Notes: generated from the letters alone by a model not told the origin. 64,000 nucleotides of DNA from Phytophthora colocasiae (GCA_018806915.1 JAGKQI010000037.1:1-64000), one strand, 5' to 3'. Shown: positions 29,201 through 38,359, counted from the first letter of the stretch. Program-made: numbers and translations.

Positions 29201-31148
29201 TGAAGTTGACTTTCGTGGAGGCAAGCGAGGCCTAGTGGAATTGTCTAACAGCAATTCAGATGATGGCTTGCGGCATCCGATGTCACAGGAAATCTCACCT
29301 TCGGTGGGGGAAGTGGCAGTAGTAGAAGGCGAGGATCATAGTGACGATGCAATTGTTGCTGATGATGGTGCAGACAATTTTGATACTCTCGAGGATGATA
29401 TGACCGCATCTGAACCCGCTATCTTGATGAGCGAAGTCGAGGAGAGACTGAGCGACAGTGGGAGCGATGCAGGTGAAGAGGAAATGAAAGACACAACCGA
29501 ATCATTTAGACGGTCGAGACGTGTTCGATGGCCGAACCCACGGTACAAGGACTTTGAGGTGGAACTTCCAGCTAGTCTCGTCATTGAATCGGTGAACGCA
29601 GTAATGGAACCGCAGACTGTGGAAGAAACACTCAATTCACCCGATGCTGATAAGTGGAAGGAAGCGTTGGAGAAGGAATACAGTGACCTTATGCGCAACT
29701 GTACATGGGAACTAGTGGATAGACCGAAGAACAAGAAGGTGTTGACAAGCAAGTGGGTTTTCGTTCGGAAGCGAGATGCTCATGGAAATGTTGTCAGACA
29801 TCGAGCACGGATCACCATCAAAGGGTGTCAGCAACGCTACGGAGTAGATTACTGGGAAACATACTCTCCGGTAGTGGCGCAGGAAGCAGTGAAGTTCGTG
29901 TTGCTGCTGGCTTTGCATTTGAACCTTTCCTGCAAGCACGTGGACTTTGTCACGGCATTTCTAAATGGACCAATTGATGATGCTGAGATCTATATGGAGG
30001 TTCCAGAGTATTTTGATGATGGTTCTGGCAGAGTATGCAAGCTGCTAAGGAGTCTCTATGGATTAAAGCAAGCACCGATGATTTGGTACCAGACACTAGA
30101 CAAGCATCTAAGAGCGTGTGGCTTTAAGCGATGTAAGATGGATGGTGGTGTTTACACTCGTTCAGTGGGAGGTAGTCCTATATTCGTCACGGTGTACGTG
30201 GATGATTTGGTTATCGCAGGAACGGATGAAAATATTGAGCTAGTGATAAGTGAACTTCGAGCTAAGTTTAACTTGAAGGATCTAGGACCTGTTAAGAACC
30301 TGTTGCACATGGAAATCGAGTACGTGCCAGGACAAGTGCTGTGGATGTCTCAACGGGGATACATTGACGAAGTTTTGAAGCGGTTTGGTATGGAGAACTG
30401 CAGACCTGTTTCGACTCCTCAGACACTTGGAAACCAGCCTGAACCGGTGGAAGAAGGCCAAGCTGGAGTGAATGATCCGAACGTTCCGTATCGGGAGCTT
30501 GTAGGATGTTTGCAATATTTAGTGCAAGGCACAAGGCCCGAGATAGCAAATGCTGTTCGTATGCTGAGCAAATATATGAGCAAGTACACCCGTGAGCATT
30601 ACGTGATGGCGAAGAGGGTGCTGCGTTATCTGCAAGGTACTCGTGACTATGGTTTGTTGTGGGAGAAACCTTCTAGCCCGGATCTGCATTTCACTGCCTA
30701 TGCTGATGCTGATCTTGGTGGAGAGAAGGATGATCGTCAGTCAATTACTGGATATGTACTACAGATGAATGGATGTACGTACGCCTACAAGAGCCACAAA
30801 CAGTCGATCACCTATGACGACACATGTAGTTCGGAATTTGTTGCCGCTGCTGAGTGCTCGGTGATGATCGTCTGGACACATAACTTGTGTGAAGAGTTGA
30901 AGCTTCGACGTCGTCACCAGACTGTGCTGTACCAAGACAACCAGTCCGCAATAAAGGTGATTAAGTCTACGAAGGGGAACTATAAGGTCAAAGGTGTGGA
31001 TCTTAAGTTTCACCGGATTAAGGATCTTTACGAACGTGGAGATTTCGATATTGTTTACTGTCCGACTAAGGATATGCTGGCGGATATTTTTACTAAGCCT
31101 CTTGGATCGACGCAGTTCGCGAAATTGCGTGCCAATGCCGAAAATTGA
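26238..31148 (+). CDS. Copia gag-pol polyprotein
   Basis: 1636 codons in one frame. In order: gag with CCHC knuckle CFECGEVGHIRPNC (about 357); aspartic protease at WALDSCSDVHVC (about 450), where the usual DSG is DSC; integrase zinc site HLRFAHLN ... CWSCKLAK (about 597-635) and core Asp, Asp, Glu in SDICYVD, NSDQGRE and PEENGLVEK; RT with KHVDFVTAFLNG and YVDDLVIAG (about 1320); RNase H with YADADLGGEKDDRQS and YQDNQSAIK. Integrase before RT is the Copia (Pseudoviridae) order. No frameshift or stop. The Cys in the protease motif is the only unusual key residue. Confidence 0.95.
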   Translation: MSGSTPVSSTALSMVTAGATQYVTVSAVPSVPIMVTATTPPTVPPVPGVPNVSVVSGVTSGSPGSATFSGASGVSGVVFSGVTSGAGSGLSGGFAFGALPSAQVSVLVMNYPPPSMKMDKAPKMKGSFDLYAVRLRTFLTRMGCWDVVDGTFRDAAIPRLNFDAKDNAAREAILSGVSAQDAEMICQETTAEAMWNRFVDRQTKREYANYIFVRAEFYSNTYTPDKPMETWLREMEKMRRNMLHYGKQIDDEDFAETLLGHVSRTHRDVVRQFSKHYVVRGSTDNRPVPTAAQVMNALRAESALDEKMGAEEKKAAGVAACRKGQKQGKRKRGGRGKNKSKDQKDGNSKSGRKETRTCFECGEVGHIRPNCPNKKRMEDKDEDDDDSSDDRAAGVGPRVHFASSERKRWECKSGKNDDSKRRKVDAVGRLSRDTLVIESVKNNAGDMIEWALDSCSDVHVCNQQDLLSSLKKDEEHVFQAYDGKVSDDEQTGSVHLRVVNSKQPHQELSLQFRNVLFKPNAPDNLLSLDLLEKDGWTVKFGRRDSQRVAWLTKDHSQILLTKCRGRYRLKAKVVPVYRIPAVHQHKTRDEGDSLVRWHLRFAHLNTPTIKHMAKEQVVTGMTEKLRDDVDMPCWSCKLAKLTRMSYKRTNTRRATKPYQKLMSDICYVDITTYDGYKHFQLVQDEASRYLWGFQLKEKHEATDVVMDHIKWLLAQGFKVEVFNSDQGRELLNKKMRSFLRASGIEYTWTNGYSPEENGLVEKMNGIVMARARCLLKTADMPISLWGEAFEFAVEVGNVSATSALKGDTPYFRRFGERPDVSNLKTWGCLVFVFTPKVLRTSKLEDTGKPGLFLGYAKHSESYRVLNLLTGNVQEVRSVEFQEGWTVDRAYVERLLSNRYGRGHNTLPRIVPYVRLPVLASVTETLDENRKRRRCDGDSRSCYDTEVSPPVGASGSCGGPLSETEDSFPVAAGIQPELCGTNILLGSEAEVDFRGGKRGLVELSNSNSDDGLRHPMSQEISPSVGEVAVVEGEDHSDDAIVADDGADNFDTLEDDMTASEPAILMSEVEERLSDSGSDAGEEEMKDTTESFRRSRRVRWPNPRYKDFEVELPASLVIESVNAVMEPQTVEETLNSPDADKWKEALEKEYSDLMRNCTWELVDRPKNKKVLTSKWVFVRKRDAHGNVVRHRARITIKGCQQRYGVDYWETYSPVVAQEAVKFVLLLALHLNLSCKHVDFVTAFLNGPIDDAEIYMEVPEYFDDGSGRVCKLLRSLYGLKQAPMIWYQTLDKHLRACGFKRCKMDGGVYTRSVGGSPIFVTVYVDDLVIAGTDENIELVISELRAKFNLKDLGPVKNLLHMEIEYVPGQVLWMSQRGYIDEVLKRFGMENCRPVSTPQTLGNQPEPVEEGQAGVNDPNVPYRELVGCLQYLVQGTRPEIANAVRMLSKYMSKYTREHYVMAKRVLRYLQGTRDYGLLWEKPSSPDLHFTAYADADLGGEKDDRQSITGYVLQMNGCTYAYKSHKQSITYDDTCSSEFVAAAECSVMIVWTHNLCEELKLRRRHQTVLYQDNQSAIKVIKSTKGNYKVKGVDLKFHRIKDLYERGDFDIVYCPTKDMLADIFTKPLGSTQFAKLRANAEN

Positions 31149-31213
31149 GTGCAGTACCAAGGACGCTTAAGGTCGAGTCAGCAGGAGTCAGCCGACGGAT
31201 CCCGAAGTGGGAG

Positions 31214-31495
31214 TGTTCGATTCTAGTGGTCTGTCGTGCTCCGTCATATACTGCAGTTGTAGATTAGCAACGGTCTGTTGAAGTGCAACAGCCTCAGTCC
31301 CAGACTGAGAGTGTGCAGCACATACTGCAGTTTGTATAGGACACAGGATAGTATAACTGAGAGGGGGTTTGTCACCGTTCGAGGTTTTCCCACCTCAATC
31401 CCAAACCTGCAACGTGGAGAACAAGTGTCTTCGTCCTTGCTTTAGTTACGAAGGAGCTTCTTGGTGCGCTCCATCCTCCGCCGTGCACTCGGCTA
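31214..31495 (+). repeat. 3' LTR of the Copia element
   Basis: 282 bases, TGTTCGATTCTAGTGG to CGGCTA, followed by the AAGAC duplication. Confidence 0.93.
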
Positions 31496-31536
31496 AAGAC
31501 TAAACGCTTTCTAGAAGAATGGATCGTGATAGCCAT

Positions 31537-32094
31537 TTAACACGCGGTGGCCGTCGTCGTCGTGGTTGTCGTCGTCGAGTTGGTCGTCGTGGCCTCAGTG
31601 GCAGTAGGGCCTCCGTCGCCGAGCTGGAAGCAGTCGACGTGGCCGTTGTCGTGGTCGTAGTAGCAGCCGTCGTGGCGGTCGGAGCCGTCGTGGTCGTGTC
31701 CGTGCTAGTACTGGCAGCGGTTGACGTCGTAGTCGAGGTGGTCGACGACACTGAAGCGCATTCAGCAGAGAAACCGTTGGCCAACTCGTACACGTTCACC
31801 TCCAGGCCGCTCGTGGGCACCGTCAGGGTGCAGTCTGGAGGGCTCAGCGAGATAATCGACGAAATGAGCGACTGGCAGTTGGTCGAAGCACACATCTCGA
31901 CGTACCGTGGGCAGCGACGTGGAGTACAGGAGGCTGTAGCCGGAGTCATCGACACAGCCCTGGAACGAGTCGAGGGTCAGCAAACTGGCCAGCGTCGTAT
32001 AGGCGGACGTTTGCTGCGTCGATGAACAAGTGTCAGCGGCGATGGAGCCTACGAATGCAGTGGCGGCAATGGAGAGGATGATCTTAGCGTTCAT
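31537..32094 (-). pseudogene. Elicitin pseudogene (two frameshifts)
   Basis: Begins at the ATG at 32094 (MNAKIILSIAATAFVG) with a signal peptide and the first part of the elicitin core. At 31904/31905 eight bases present in the intact relatives are missing, which shifts the frame before the MCAS cysteine. The core continues in another frame ([31 protein letters not shown]), and a second indel in the tail near 31593 changes frame again before an end ATAC and stop. Related to the 12916/14352 genes. It lies 42 bases from the Copia 3' LTR. Confidence 0.88.
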
Positions 32095-32130
32095 AGTTGG
32101 TAAAAGATCTGTAGCTGGCTGTTGAAGACT

Positions 32131-32149
32131 GAGGAAATTGCAGAATGAG
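32131..32149 (-). promoter_or_regulatory. Initiator core promoter of the elicitin pseudogene
   Basis: Minus strand CTCATTCTGCAATTTCCTC; still well preserved although the gene is broken. Confidence 0.7.
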
Positions 32150-33212
32150 TGAAGGCATCGCACAAAGAGGACATCGATCCAGGACAGAATGCGCTTCAGT
32201 TAGCCCACCTTCTGCCCGAATAGAGGTGGTGCCCAGCAGCTCTTTGCTGCTCGCGAGTCGTGGTGTTCGCCTAGGTTGAGCGCCCTTTGAAAGAGCCAAG
32301 ATGAACAGGACGAAGCTACCGCCGCTGCAAATGACGCACGGGTGAGATGGGGCGAGAGCAGTGAATCCTGAGATACCGAGGCAGTAGTGTAGTTGATCAT
32401 CAGGGACGTCTTCGCGCTGCTAATAACAAAGCTGGCAAGTGAGCCTCGACTACTTCTCATGGCAATTGATTGAAATACATGTAGCGCGCTCCACAAGAAA
32501 TTCAACGAGTTGGTCACCTTGGATCGTAAAAACAGAGACGAGACAGCAACCAGATCAGAAAGGATACCCGTCCCACTCCCAGCTATGCAGTGTCGACGCG
32601 CAGTTTCAGTTGAAAAGTTGGACCGGGTATCCTCGCAAAGCGAGGGCTGCTGCACCAGTAATGCCAGGCGACTCGGTGCCCCGATGAAGCCTTCATCAGC
32701 TCTAAAGCTTCACCTGGTTTGTTACAGTACGCTAGCGCAGACTCCTGGCAACGAGCAGGATTCACTGCGAGCAGTAGAGTGGCTAGTGATGCCCAAGCAA
32801 CAGCGACAGCGAGGTGTTGGATTATATCTGTGAATCACAGTGTGATGCCTTGAGCCTCTAAACTAGCTAAAAGCCGCTGGTTGCCTTGTGCAAATTGAAT
32901 CTACCATGAACTTCTGCATCCATTTCAGACAGAGCAGAAGCACCTGGATGCAGATCATCGCAAATAACGCTTTCAGCGGCAACAGCTTGGAGAACCACTT
33001 ACCGTACTGCTGAGCCTCTATGGCATTGTGAACACCTTGGGATACGGTACCACGTGCATCTAGGCGCAGCGCTCTCTACTTTGTGACAAATTGTCGATAT
33101 CACCGCTCTGAAGAGAACTCCTGGCTTTTGTCCAAGTGGTGCTCATGTATTGTACCGCTGTTCGAAAGGGACAGCAAAGGCAACAAACTCAACAAGCCTT
33201 CCACCCACTTTT
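32150..33212. other. Gene-free stretch with a possible decayed gene
   Basis: Overlapping open frames on both strands (minus 32200-32655, plus 32510-32833). The plus strand around 32290-32560 reads like protein with stops (LLITKLASEPRLLLMAID, ALHKKFNELVTLDRKNRD), so an old gene remnant is possible. No domain recognised. 32850-33210 shows nothing. Confidence 0.35.
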
Positions 33213-33228
33213 GCATTCTCCGATTTGC
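33213..33228 (+). promoter_or_regulatory. Initiator-like core promoter
   Basis: GCATTCTCCGATTTGC, a variant of the element before the other elicitins, about 50 bases before the ATG at 33264. Confidence 0.6.
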
Positions 33229-33263
33229 TCTCTGCAACTTAATCCCCTCCCGAGACTGAGACC

Positions 33264-33842
33264 ATGAACACGTACTTCGCCTTCGCTGCCGCTGTCGCCG
33301 CCCTGGTTGGCTCCACCGACGCTGTTGCCTGCACCAGTGCCCAGCAGCAGTCTGCGTACCTCGGCATGATCGGTTTGCTCACGGGATCATCGCTCAGCAA
33401 CTGCGCCTCGGAATCGGGCTACAACATGCTGTACGCTACGGCCCTGCCCACGACTGACGAGCGCAAGGCCATGTGCGGCGTGCAGGCGTGCCACGACCTC
33501 ATCGTGGCGGTGCTAGCTACGAACCCTCCCGACTGTGACCTGACCATCCCCACTAGCGGCGCCGTCATGAACGTCTACGATCTCGCTTCGACGTTCGAGA
33601 CACAGTGCGAGGCTTTTGATGCTACGACGGCTCCTCCTACTGATGCCCCCACCACCGCCCCTACGGACGCACCGACGCAGGCTCCTACCGATGCACCTAC
33701 GCAAGTCCCTACTGACACACCGACGGTGACCCCCACTGACGCTCCGACGAAGGCCCCGACGGACGCTCCCACTGAGGCCCCAACGACGGCACCGACTCAA
33801 GCCCCTACGACTGAGCCTGTTGTGCCCGGTGGTGCCTGCTAA
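33264..33842 (+). CDS. Elicitin-like protein with Pro/Thr repeat tail
   Basis: 192 codons. Signal peptide [20 protein letters not shown], then a diverged elicitin core with six cysteines (VACTS, SNCAS, AMCGV, QACHD, PPDCDL, TQCEA) and TIPTSGAVMNVYDLA. The tail of about 65 residues is built of TDAPTxAPT-like repeats, a mucin-like extension likely to be O-glycosylated, and ends PGGAC. It differs enough from the Ser/Thr-tailed genes to count as an elicitin-like (ELL) type. Secreted by family; lipid-binding role inferred. Intronless. Confidence 0.9.
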   Translation: MNTYFAFAAAVAALVGSTDAVACTSAQQQSAYLGMIGLLTGSSLSNCASESGYNMLYATALPTTDERKAMCGVQACHDLIVAVLATNPPDCDLTIPTSGAVMNVYDLASTFETQCEAFDATTAPPTDAPTTAPTDAPTQAPTDAPTQVPTDTPTVTPTDAPTKAPTDAPTEAPTTAPTQAPTTEPVVPGGAC

Positions 33843-34158
33843 AGCGTTTCCAGGTTCTCCACCACCTGTAATGGATGGGTCGCTGTTATCGCTTGCTAAG
33901 TTGAAAAAAAATGTATTCACCACAACCTACATCGTCACCAGTTATCGATAGTTGTAGTAGACCACGAAGCTGCTTTACAATAATACTCCACTCTTATTAT
34001 TATAGTTCTGTTCTTACAATTCAAAGCACTGCTAAAACATAAAAAGCATTTTCATTGAGAGTAATATTAGTGAAGCAACTTCATGTAGCAAATCCATACT
34101 CCATAGTGCTTCAACTTACGACTACCGAGACAAAGTTGGCGTCCGGTTGCTTAAAGAG
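33843..34158. other. Intergenic, no gene seen
   Basis: AT-rich 3' flank shared by two convergent elicitin genes; nothing recognised. Confidence 0.5.
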
Positions 34159-34530
34159 TTAAGCCGACGAAGACGACAGCGAAGCGCACGTCGATGAGAA
34201 GTTGTTCGCGTACGTGTAGACGTCAATCACCAGCCCACTCGTGGGCACCGTCAGGTCGCAGTCAGGAGGGTTCAGCGTGATGATCTCCGCGATCATCTCC
34301 TGACACGCCGTCGACGCGCACATGAGCTCGTACTGGGCCGTAGTGGGGAGGGCCGTGGCCGTGAGCATGGAATATCCGGAGTCGCTGGCGCACTGCGTGA
34401 AGTACGACTGGCTCAAGAGGGTCACCAGGGTCACGTAGGCGGCCGTAGACTGCGTGGAGGTGCAGGTGGTGGCCGAAGTGGATCCGACGAGAGCAGCAGC
34501 GGCAGTGGCGAGGACGGCGGTGAGCTTCAT
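34159..34530 (-). CDS. Short (class I-type) elicitin
   Basis: 123 codons from the ATG at 34530 ([16 protein letters not shown]). Signal peptide of 20 residues, then a core close to the canonical 98-residue class: [56 protein letters not shown]; six cysteines. Only a few Ser/Ala residues follow the last Cys, so there is no anchor or tail. Canonical elicitins are sterol carriers and elicitors of hypersensitive response. Its closest neighbour is the split gene at 35115/40368. Confidence 0.93.
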   Translation of the reverse strand: MKLTAVLATAAAALVGSTSATTCTSTQSTAAYVTLVTLLSQSYFTQCASDSGYSMLTATALPTTAQYELMCASTACQEMIAEIITLNPPDCDLTVPTSGLVIDVYTYANNFSSTCASLSSSSA

Positions 34531-35114
34531 AACGGTAGTGAAGAGCTGGGAGTAGAGACTTGTGGTGGACAAGGTAATTGGAAGAGTGAGAGACTTTGGG
34601 GCAGGGGGCAGGGTGGATAACTCCAGGTAAACTCTAGTTGTGTAGGATCCGTAGTTACCGGTACAATCATAATGGTGGCATGCCGAGCATATCCGGCACA
34701 CTCCTCTTACTTCCTTGTGTTGGAGCAGACGCCGCTGCGGCAGGATAGGACGGGAGAACAGGAATCACACGGTAGTCCAGCAGCGTTACGCCGGTGAATG
34801 AGCTCTCTCGCTGTCCGACTACAGCATCGCGATGACTCCTCCGCCGATTGATCAGGCTTGTGGTCCTTTCACATTCGAATCGGTTGGCTCTGCAACGTCG
34901 CCGCCACCTCTCAAAAATATGCGCAACTGCACAATGAAGCACAACACTTACCGAAGAACAAGAACTTTCATTCAAAACGAGTTGTTATACTAATACCGGG
35001 ACAGAATCAATCAAAAAGCTACAGTAGCTGCAACTGCAGCGGTAGCTACCCACTTTTTGAAGCTGCGTCCTTAGGTCTGGAGACAAGTGAATCTGTCCAC
35101 ACGAACGAAGCTGC
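34531..35114. other. Intergenic with an initiator-like site
   Basis: Minus strand TCTCACTCTTCCAATTACC at 34573-34591 is a likely core promoter for the 34159 gene. A 102-codon minus ORF (34667-34975) has no features supporting it. Confidence 0.5.
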
Positions 35115-35216
35115 TTACAGCGACGCGCACGTGGTTGAGAAGCCGTTCGCGTACGAGTACACGTTGAGCACCAGGCCGCTCGTGGGCACCGTCAGCTCAC
35201 AGTCAGGGGGGTTCAG
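35115..35216 (-). pseudogene. Split elicitin gene, 3' part
   Basis: Encodes the last third of a canonical elicitin ([19 protein letters not shown], stop at 35115-35117). The upstream part is at 40368-40631, across the Mutator-like element, and the break lies at the Leu-Asn-Pro codons before PDC. A shared GGGGTTCAG at both breakpoints is the target duplication. Confidence 0.88.
35208..35216. repeat. 9-base target duplication of the Mutator-like element, left
   Basis: GGGGTTCAG, repeated at 40368-40376. Confidence 0.85.
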
Positions 35217-35675
35217 GGGTGCGGCTTATCTTCGAGTAAATTTCAGGGAAACTTCGAGTAAATTATATTTTGGTGGTTTTTGAAGTAAAATTTAACTGAA
35301 AAAGATTAATTTCGAGTAGTTGGTTGAAAGGAGACAATGGAAGTAGAGCTTACTCTGACTGAAACAACACCTCAATAGTAGCCCCTCTAAGCAAACATCT
35401 CGCTATTTGTATGCAAATTCACCTAACCCTATATAATCATTTACGTGCGGCCTGAGGTGTTGATTCACTCAAAGGAAGTCGAATCTCTGTACTAGGGATT
35501 TGTATGGGGCGGTCGTGGGAAGCAACTTCTTCGTGCCCAAACAACACCCGAGGGTTATTTAGTGTTATTTGACCAATGATCGACCGTCACGCTTCAGAAA
35601 AAGTGCAGACACTTTTTCAAAACAAAAATGGAAAAATATTTGTTATTGTGACTTTGGCGAATTAGAAAGTGTAGT
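35217..35675. other. MULE left end; start of a possible inner element
   Basis: No ORF. CTGAAACAACACC at about 35359-35371 is mirrored by GGTGTTGTTTCAG at about 38267-38279; further inside, GTTATTTGACCAAT (left) mirrors ATTGGTCAA (right). These may be the ends of an inner element of about 2.9 kb. Confidence 0.45.
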
Positions 35676-35766
35676 CATACTAGAAAGTACGCGTCATACC
35701 TCCAAGTTCGAGTTCATACCATAAAGTACGCGTTCATACCAAAACGTACGCGTTCATACCAGAATG
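35676..35766 (+). repeat. Array of about five 20-mers, left of the recombinase
   Basis: Units follow GTTCATACCANAAAGTACGC with variation, spaced 19-20 bases. The array is inverted relative to the one at 36851-37072. Confidence 0.85.
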
Positions 35767-35817
35767 TATGATACGGCCGCAGATTCTTGCCACGTGGTTC
35801 ACTTTCAGATCGGCGAG

Positions 35818-36853
35818 ATGGCAGGTGTTCACGATCTGGTGAAGGAAGGCCAAGCAACAGCAAACGGAGTGATCAAGAAGGCGACGCAGTCAGTTTACGA
35901 ATCAAGCTTTAAAAGGTTTGCAGAATTCTGTCTTGCCAATGGCTATCCAGATCCTCATACGGAGCGCCATCATGAACTTCCAGCAGTGTTGGTCGCATAC
36001 CTTCAGAGTATTTCCGCATCCACTACTGTGTCGCTACAGACAGCGGAGAAGGCACGGTCTGCTGTCGCTAGCTACTACAACGCACACGAAAACAGCGATG
36101 GGACGGATGTGAACAAGTGGAGCGTGGTGGAGGATGAAAGTGGAAGAAAACGTGGATACGGAAATCCAGCCCGCGATCCGTTCATCCGCCAGTTTATGCG
36201 TGGTCTCAAGAAGAGAAAGCGACGGAATACGTACCGGCCAGAGCTGTTCCAGTCTCCCTCCAAATGATTGGAGTTTTGCACACCTTTCTGGATTCACCGT
36301 GCGGTGTCCGAGGCTTCACGAAGGAATGCCGCGTGTGGTTTAAGGCTGTGTCTTCGTTTGCCTTTTACGGTATGGGCCGAATCAACGAAGTGTTAACGCT
36401 GAAGTGGAGAGATGTCTTGCTGCGCCAGCTCTGGCCGCACAAGATACTAGTCCCGTGTTTCCCGCTGTTAGAGACTGGGCTCATCTTTGCCTGATGTGGT
36501 GGCTTCCCGACGATTCGGTGCACTTGTTCAAGCCCCTGTCCGAGTGGACACAAGCTGATCGATCTAATGCCAAAGTTACGCGCAGCTGGTTTAGCGTCGC
36601 AAAGTTGATTGGTGAAGATGTCGCCATGTTTGCAAACATGATGGGGGAGTCCGACAAGACGCGCTGGCAGAAAGCGGTATTTCCAGTCTATCGCAGTTAC
36701 TATGCCAATCACTATGGTGAGGCTGGCGAAACAAGCAAAGAGCACACATTCACTGTGTCGATGCTCGCCTCGTTTATTAGAAACGACCGCAAACATCGCA
36801 CGAATGTCGCCTGCCCAGCAAAAGAACTACCCGAATACTCGACATACCTTTAG
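35818..36853 (+). pseudogene. Crypton-like tyrosine recombinase remnant
   Basis: From ATG 35818 (MAGVHDLVKEGQATANG) the frame shows a core-binding domain (ATQSVYESSFKRFAEFCLANG, within which the hydrophobic pattern is regular), ELPAVLVAYLQSI, then GYGNPARDPFIRQFMRGLKKRK, as in oomycete Crypton recombinases. After 36267 the frame shifts; FYGMGRINEVLTLKWRDV carries the first catalytic Arg. The rest of the catalytic domain (HxxR and Tyr) is not found; a third frame (36404-36853) runs to the next array with no recognised motif. The gene is broken or has lost its middle. Confidence 0.65.
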
Positions 36854-37072
36854 GTATGACCTCGTACTTCCAGGTATGACCTCGTACTTCCTGGTATGAC
36901 CTCGTACTTCTTGGTATGAACTCGTACATTCCAGTCTGATCTTAGCGTACTTCTTGGTATGAACTCGTACATTCCAGTCTGATCTTAGCGTACTTTTTGG
37001 TATGAATGTCTCGTATATTTTGGTATGAACTCGTACTTTTTGGTATGAACTCGTACTTTTTGGTATGAACGC
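36851..37072 (-). repeat. Array of about nine 20-mers, right of the recombinase
   Basis: Units TGGTATGAACTCGTACTTTT; two units carry a 23-base extension with CAGTCTGATCTTAGC. Read on the minus strand they match the left array, so the recombinase is bracketed by inverted arrays. Confidence 0.88.
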
Positions 37073-37151
37073 GATAGTTAAATGAATACCATAGTAGCAA
37101 TGAAAAACGTCGTAGACATCAGTCTTATGGCCTCCCCGTCTCACTACAGCC

Positions 37152-38135
37152 TCAACTACTTCGAGCCGCCTGCTTTGCCTTCAGGTACGATTCCTTGTAC
37201 TGCCGAAAGATAGCACATGGCCCAATGCTCTCCAGTTTCGAGATGGTCTTTTTCAACTTGGTCACTTGCTCACCCCGCTCGGCTTCGGCCTTGTCCTTCC
37301 GAGCTTGGAATTCAGCCAGGTGTCGGTCCCTTGCTCTCATGTAGCGCTCCACCATCTTGCGATAGTCTCGAAAGTTTGCTGTCAGCGTCTCAAAGTCGTA
37401 TTCAGTCTGGTACTTTGCTTTACGTGCCAAAGCTACTCGCCGGCGCTCATTGGAATACTCCACATCCGTTATAGCGTCCAGTTCCGCTTGGCGCTTCATG
37501 TCGATATCGGCCTTCAGTCCATCTCCAAAAGCGTTGAAGGCCCTGGCAGTCTTGTCCCAGTGCGCCATCACTTCCTCAATGCGGGCTCCAAACCTGTTCT
37601 TCTGTCCGCGCAGCTTGTCCGGATGGAGAACGAAGATTGCTGCCCGGTAAAGCTCTTTCGGTGTGGTCATGATAGGACCGTGGTTGTACTTTGCCTTGCA
37701 ACGTGCCTTCAGCTCTTCAAGAAAGTGGGCGAAAAGCTCTGGGTCCAAGCTGACACCATAGAGCAAATTTCGCTTCGATAGAGCTGTCCAAGCCGTACAC
37801 TCCAGTTCTTCCACCTCAACTTGCTGAGCTTCGAGTTCAGAGAGCTGCTTCCGAGCCACTAAACGTTACATGGGTTAAAAAATATAATATATTTATAAAT
37901 ATTTACAATATATACCTTCAAGGCGTCCGAATTGGTCGAATATGCGCTTTTCCTGCCGCTTTTGGAGGACCTTCACCTTATTGCGGGCGTATGAGTCCCG
38001 GTTTATCGCCTTTCGCGACTTTGCCGGCTTCTTCTTGCCACACACCTTGCGGTGCTTGGCCATGTTCGACTTCGACACGAGCTTGGAGCATGTGGGGCAC
38101 TCTCCCTTCGGCGGTGTGGCGTCACTGCTCTCCAT
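37152..38135 (-). CDS. Zinc-finger and J-like coiled-coil protein, two exons
   Basis: Exon 1 is 38135-37916 and exon 2 is 37858-37152; the 57-base intron (37859-37915) starts GTATAT and ends TTTAG and is very AT-rich. The spliced product has 308 residues. The N terminus has a C2HC finger, CPTCSKLVSKSNMAKHRKVC, then a basic Lys-rich stretch, a coiled-coil-like helix (ARKQLSELEAQQVEVEELE), a segment resembling a J domain (LYRAAIFVLHPDKLRG, with HPDK), and a long charged helix to the end. Role unknown; DNA binding and chaperone contact are only inferred. It converges with the recombinase remnant and sits inside the MULE. Confidence 0.7.
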
Positions 38136-38359
38136 TGTCCGACCAAATTCTACGACTTACATGACCGGAGCGTCTGGTCACTGTTCCTCGTTGATTATTG
38201 GTCAATACTGATTTTTGTTGTGGTCGCATATGATTGGCTAATAAAAATGTTATTTGGGTGTTATTTGGTGTTGTTTCAGGGAAAGAAGTAAGGTTAAAGT
38301 GGTTGGCTGGAAGGCGTTCATATATGCATCCATTTGCGTTTTGATGAGCCAATACACCG
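38136..38359. other. Upstream region of the zinc-finger gene
   Basis: On the minus strand it holds two CCAAT-type boxes (TTAGCCAATCATA near 38230, TTGACCAATAATC near 38198) and AACACC/AATAACA repeats, a plausible promoter. Confidence 0.4.

Larger units (their letters stand above)
25916..31495 (+). mobile_element. Full-length Copia-type LTR retrotransposon
   Basis: 5' LTR 25916-26187, primer-binding site, one uninterrupted gag-pol ORF, purine tract (GAAGTGGGAG) and 3' LTR 31214-31495. AAGAC duplications at 25911-25915 and 31496-31500. The LTRs begin TGTTCGATT and end CGGCTA. Intact coding and matching ends suggest a recent insertion. A solo LTR of the same family lies at 38658-38939. Confidence 0.95.

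Noticed and set aside
34667..34975. 102-codon minus ORF upstream of the short elicitin
   Set aside because: No domain, no signal peptide, and Arg/Ser-rich composition typical of chance frames.
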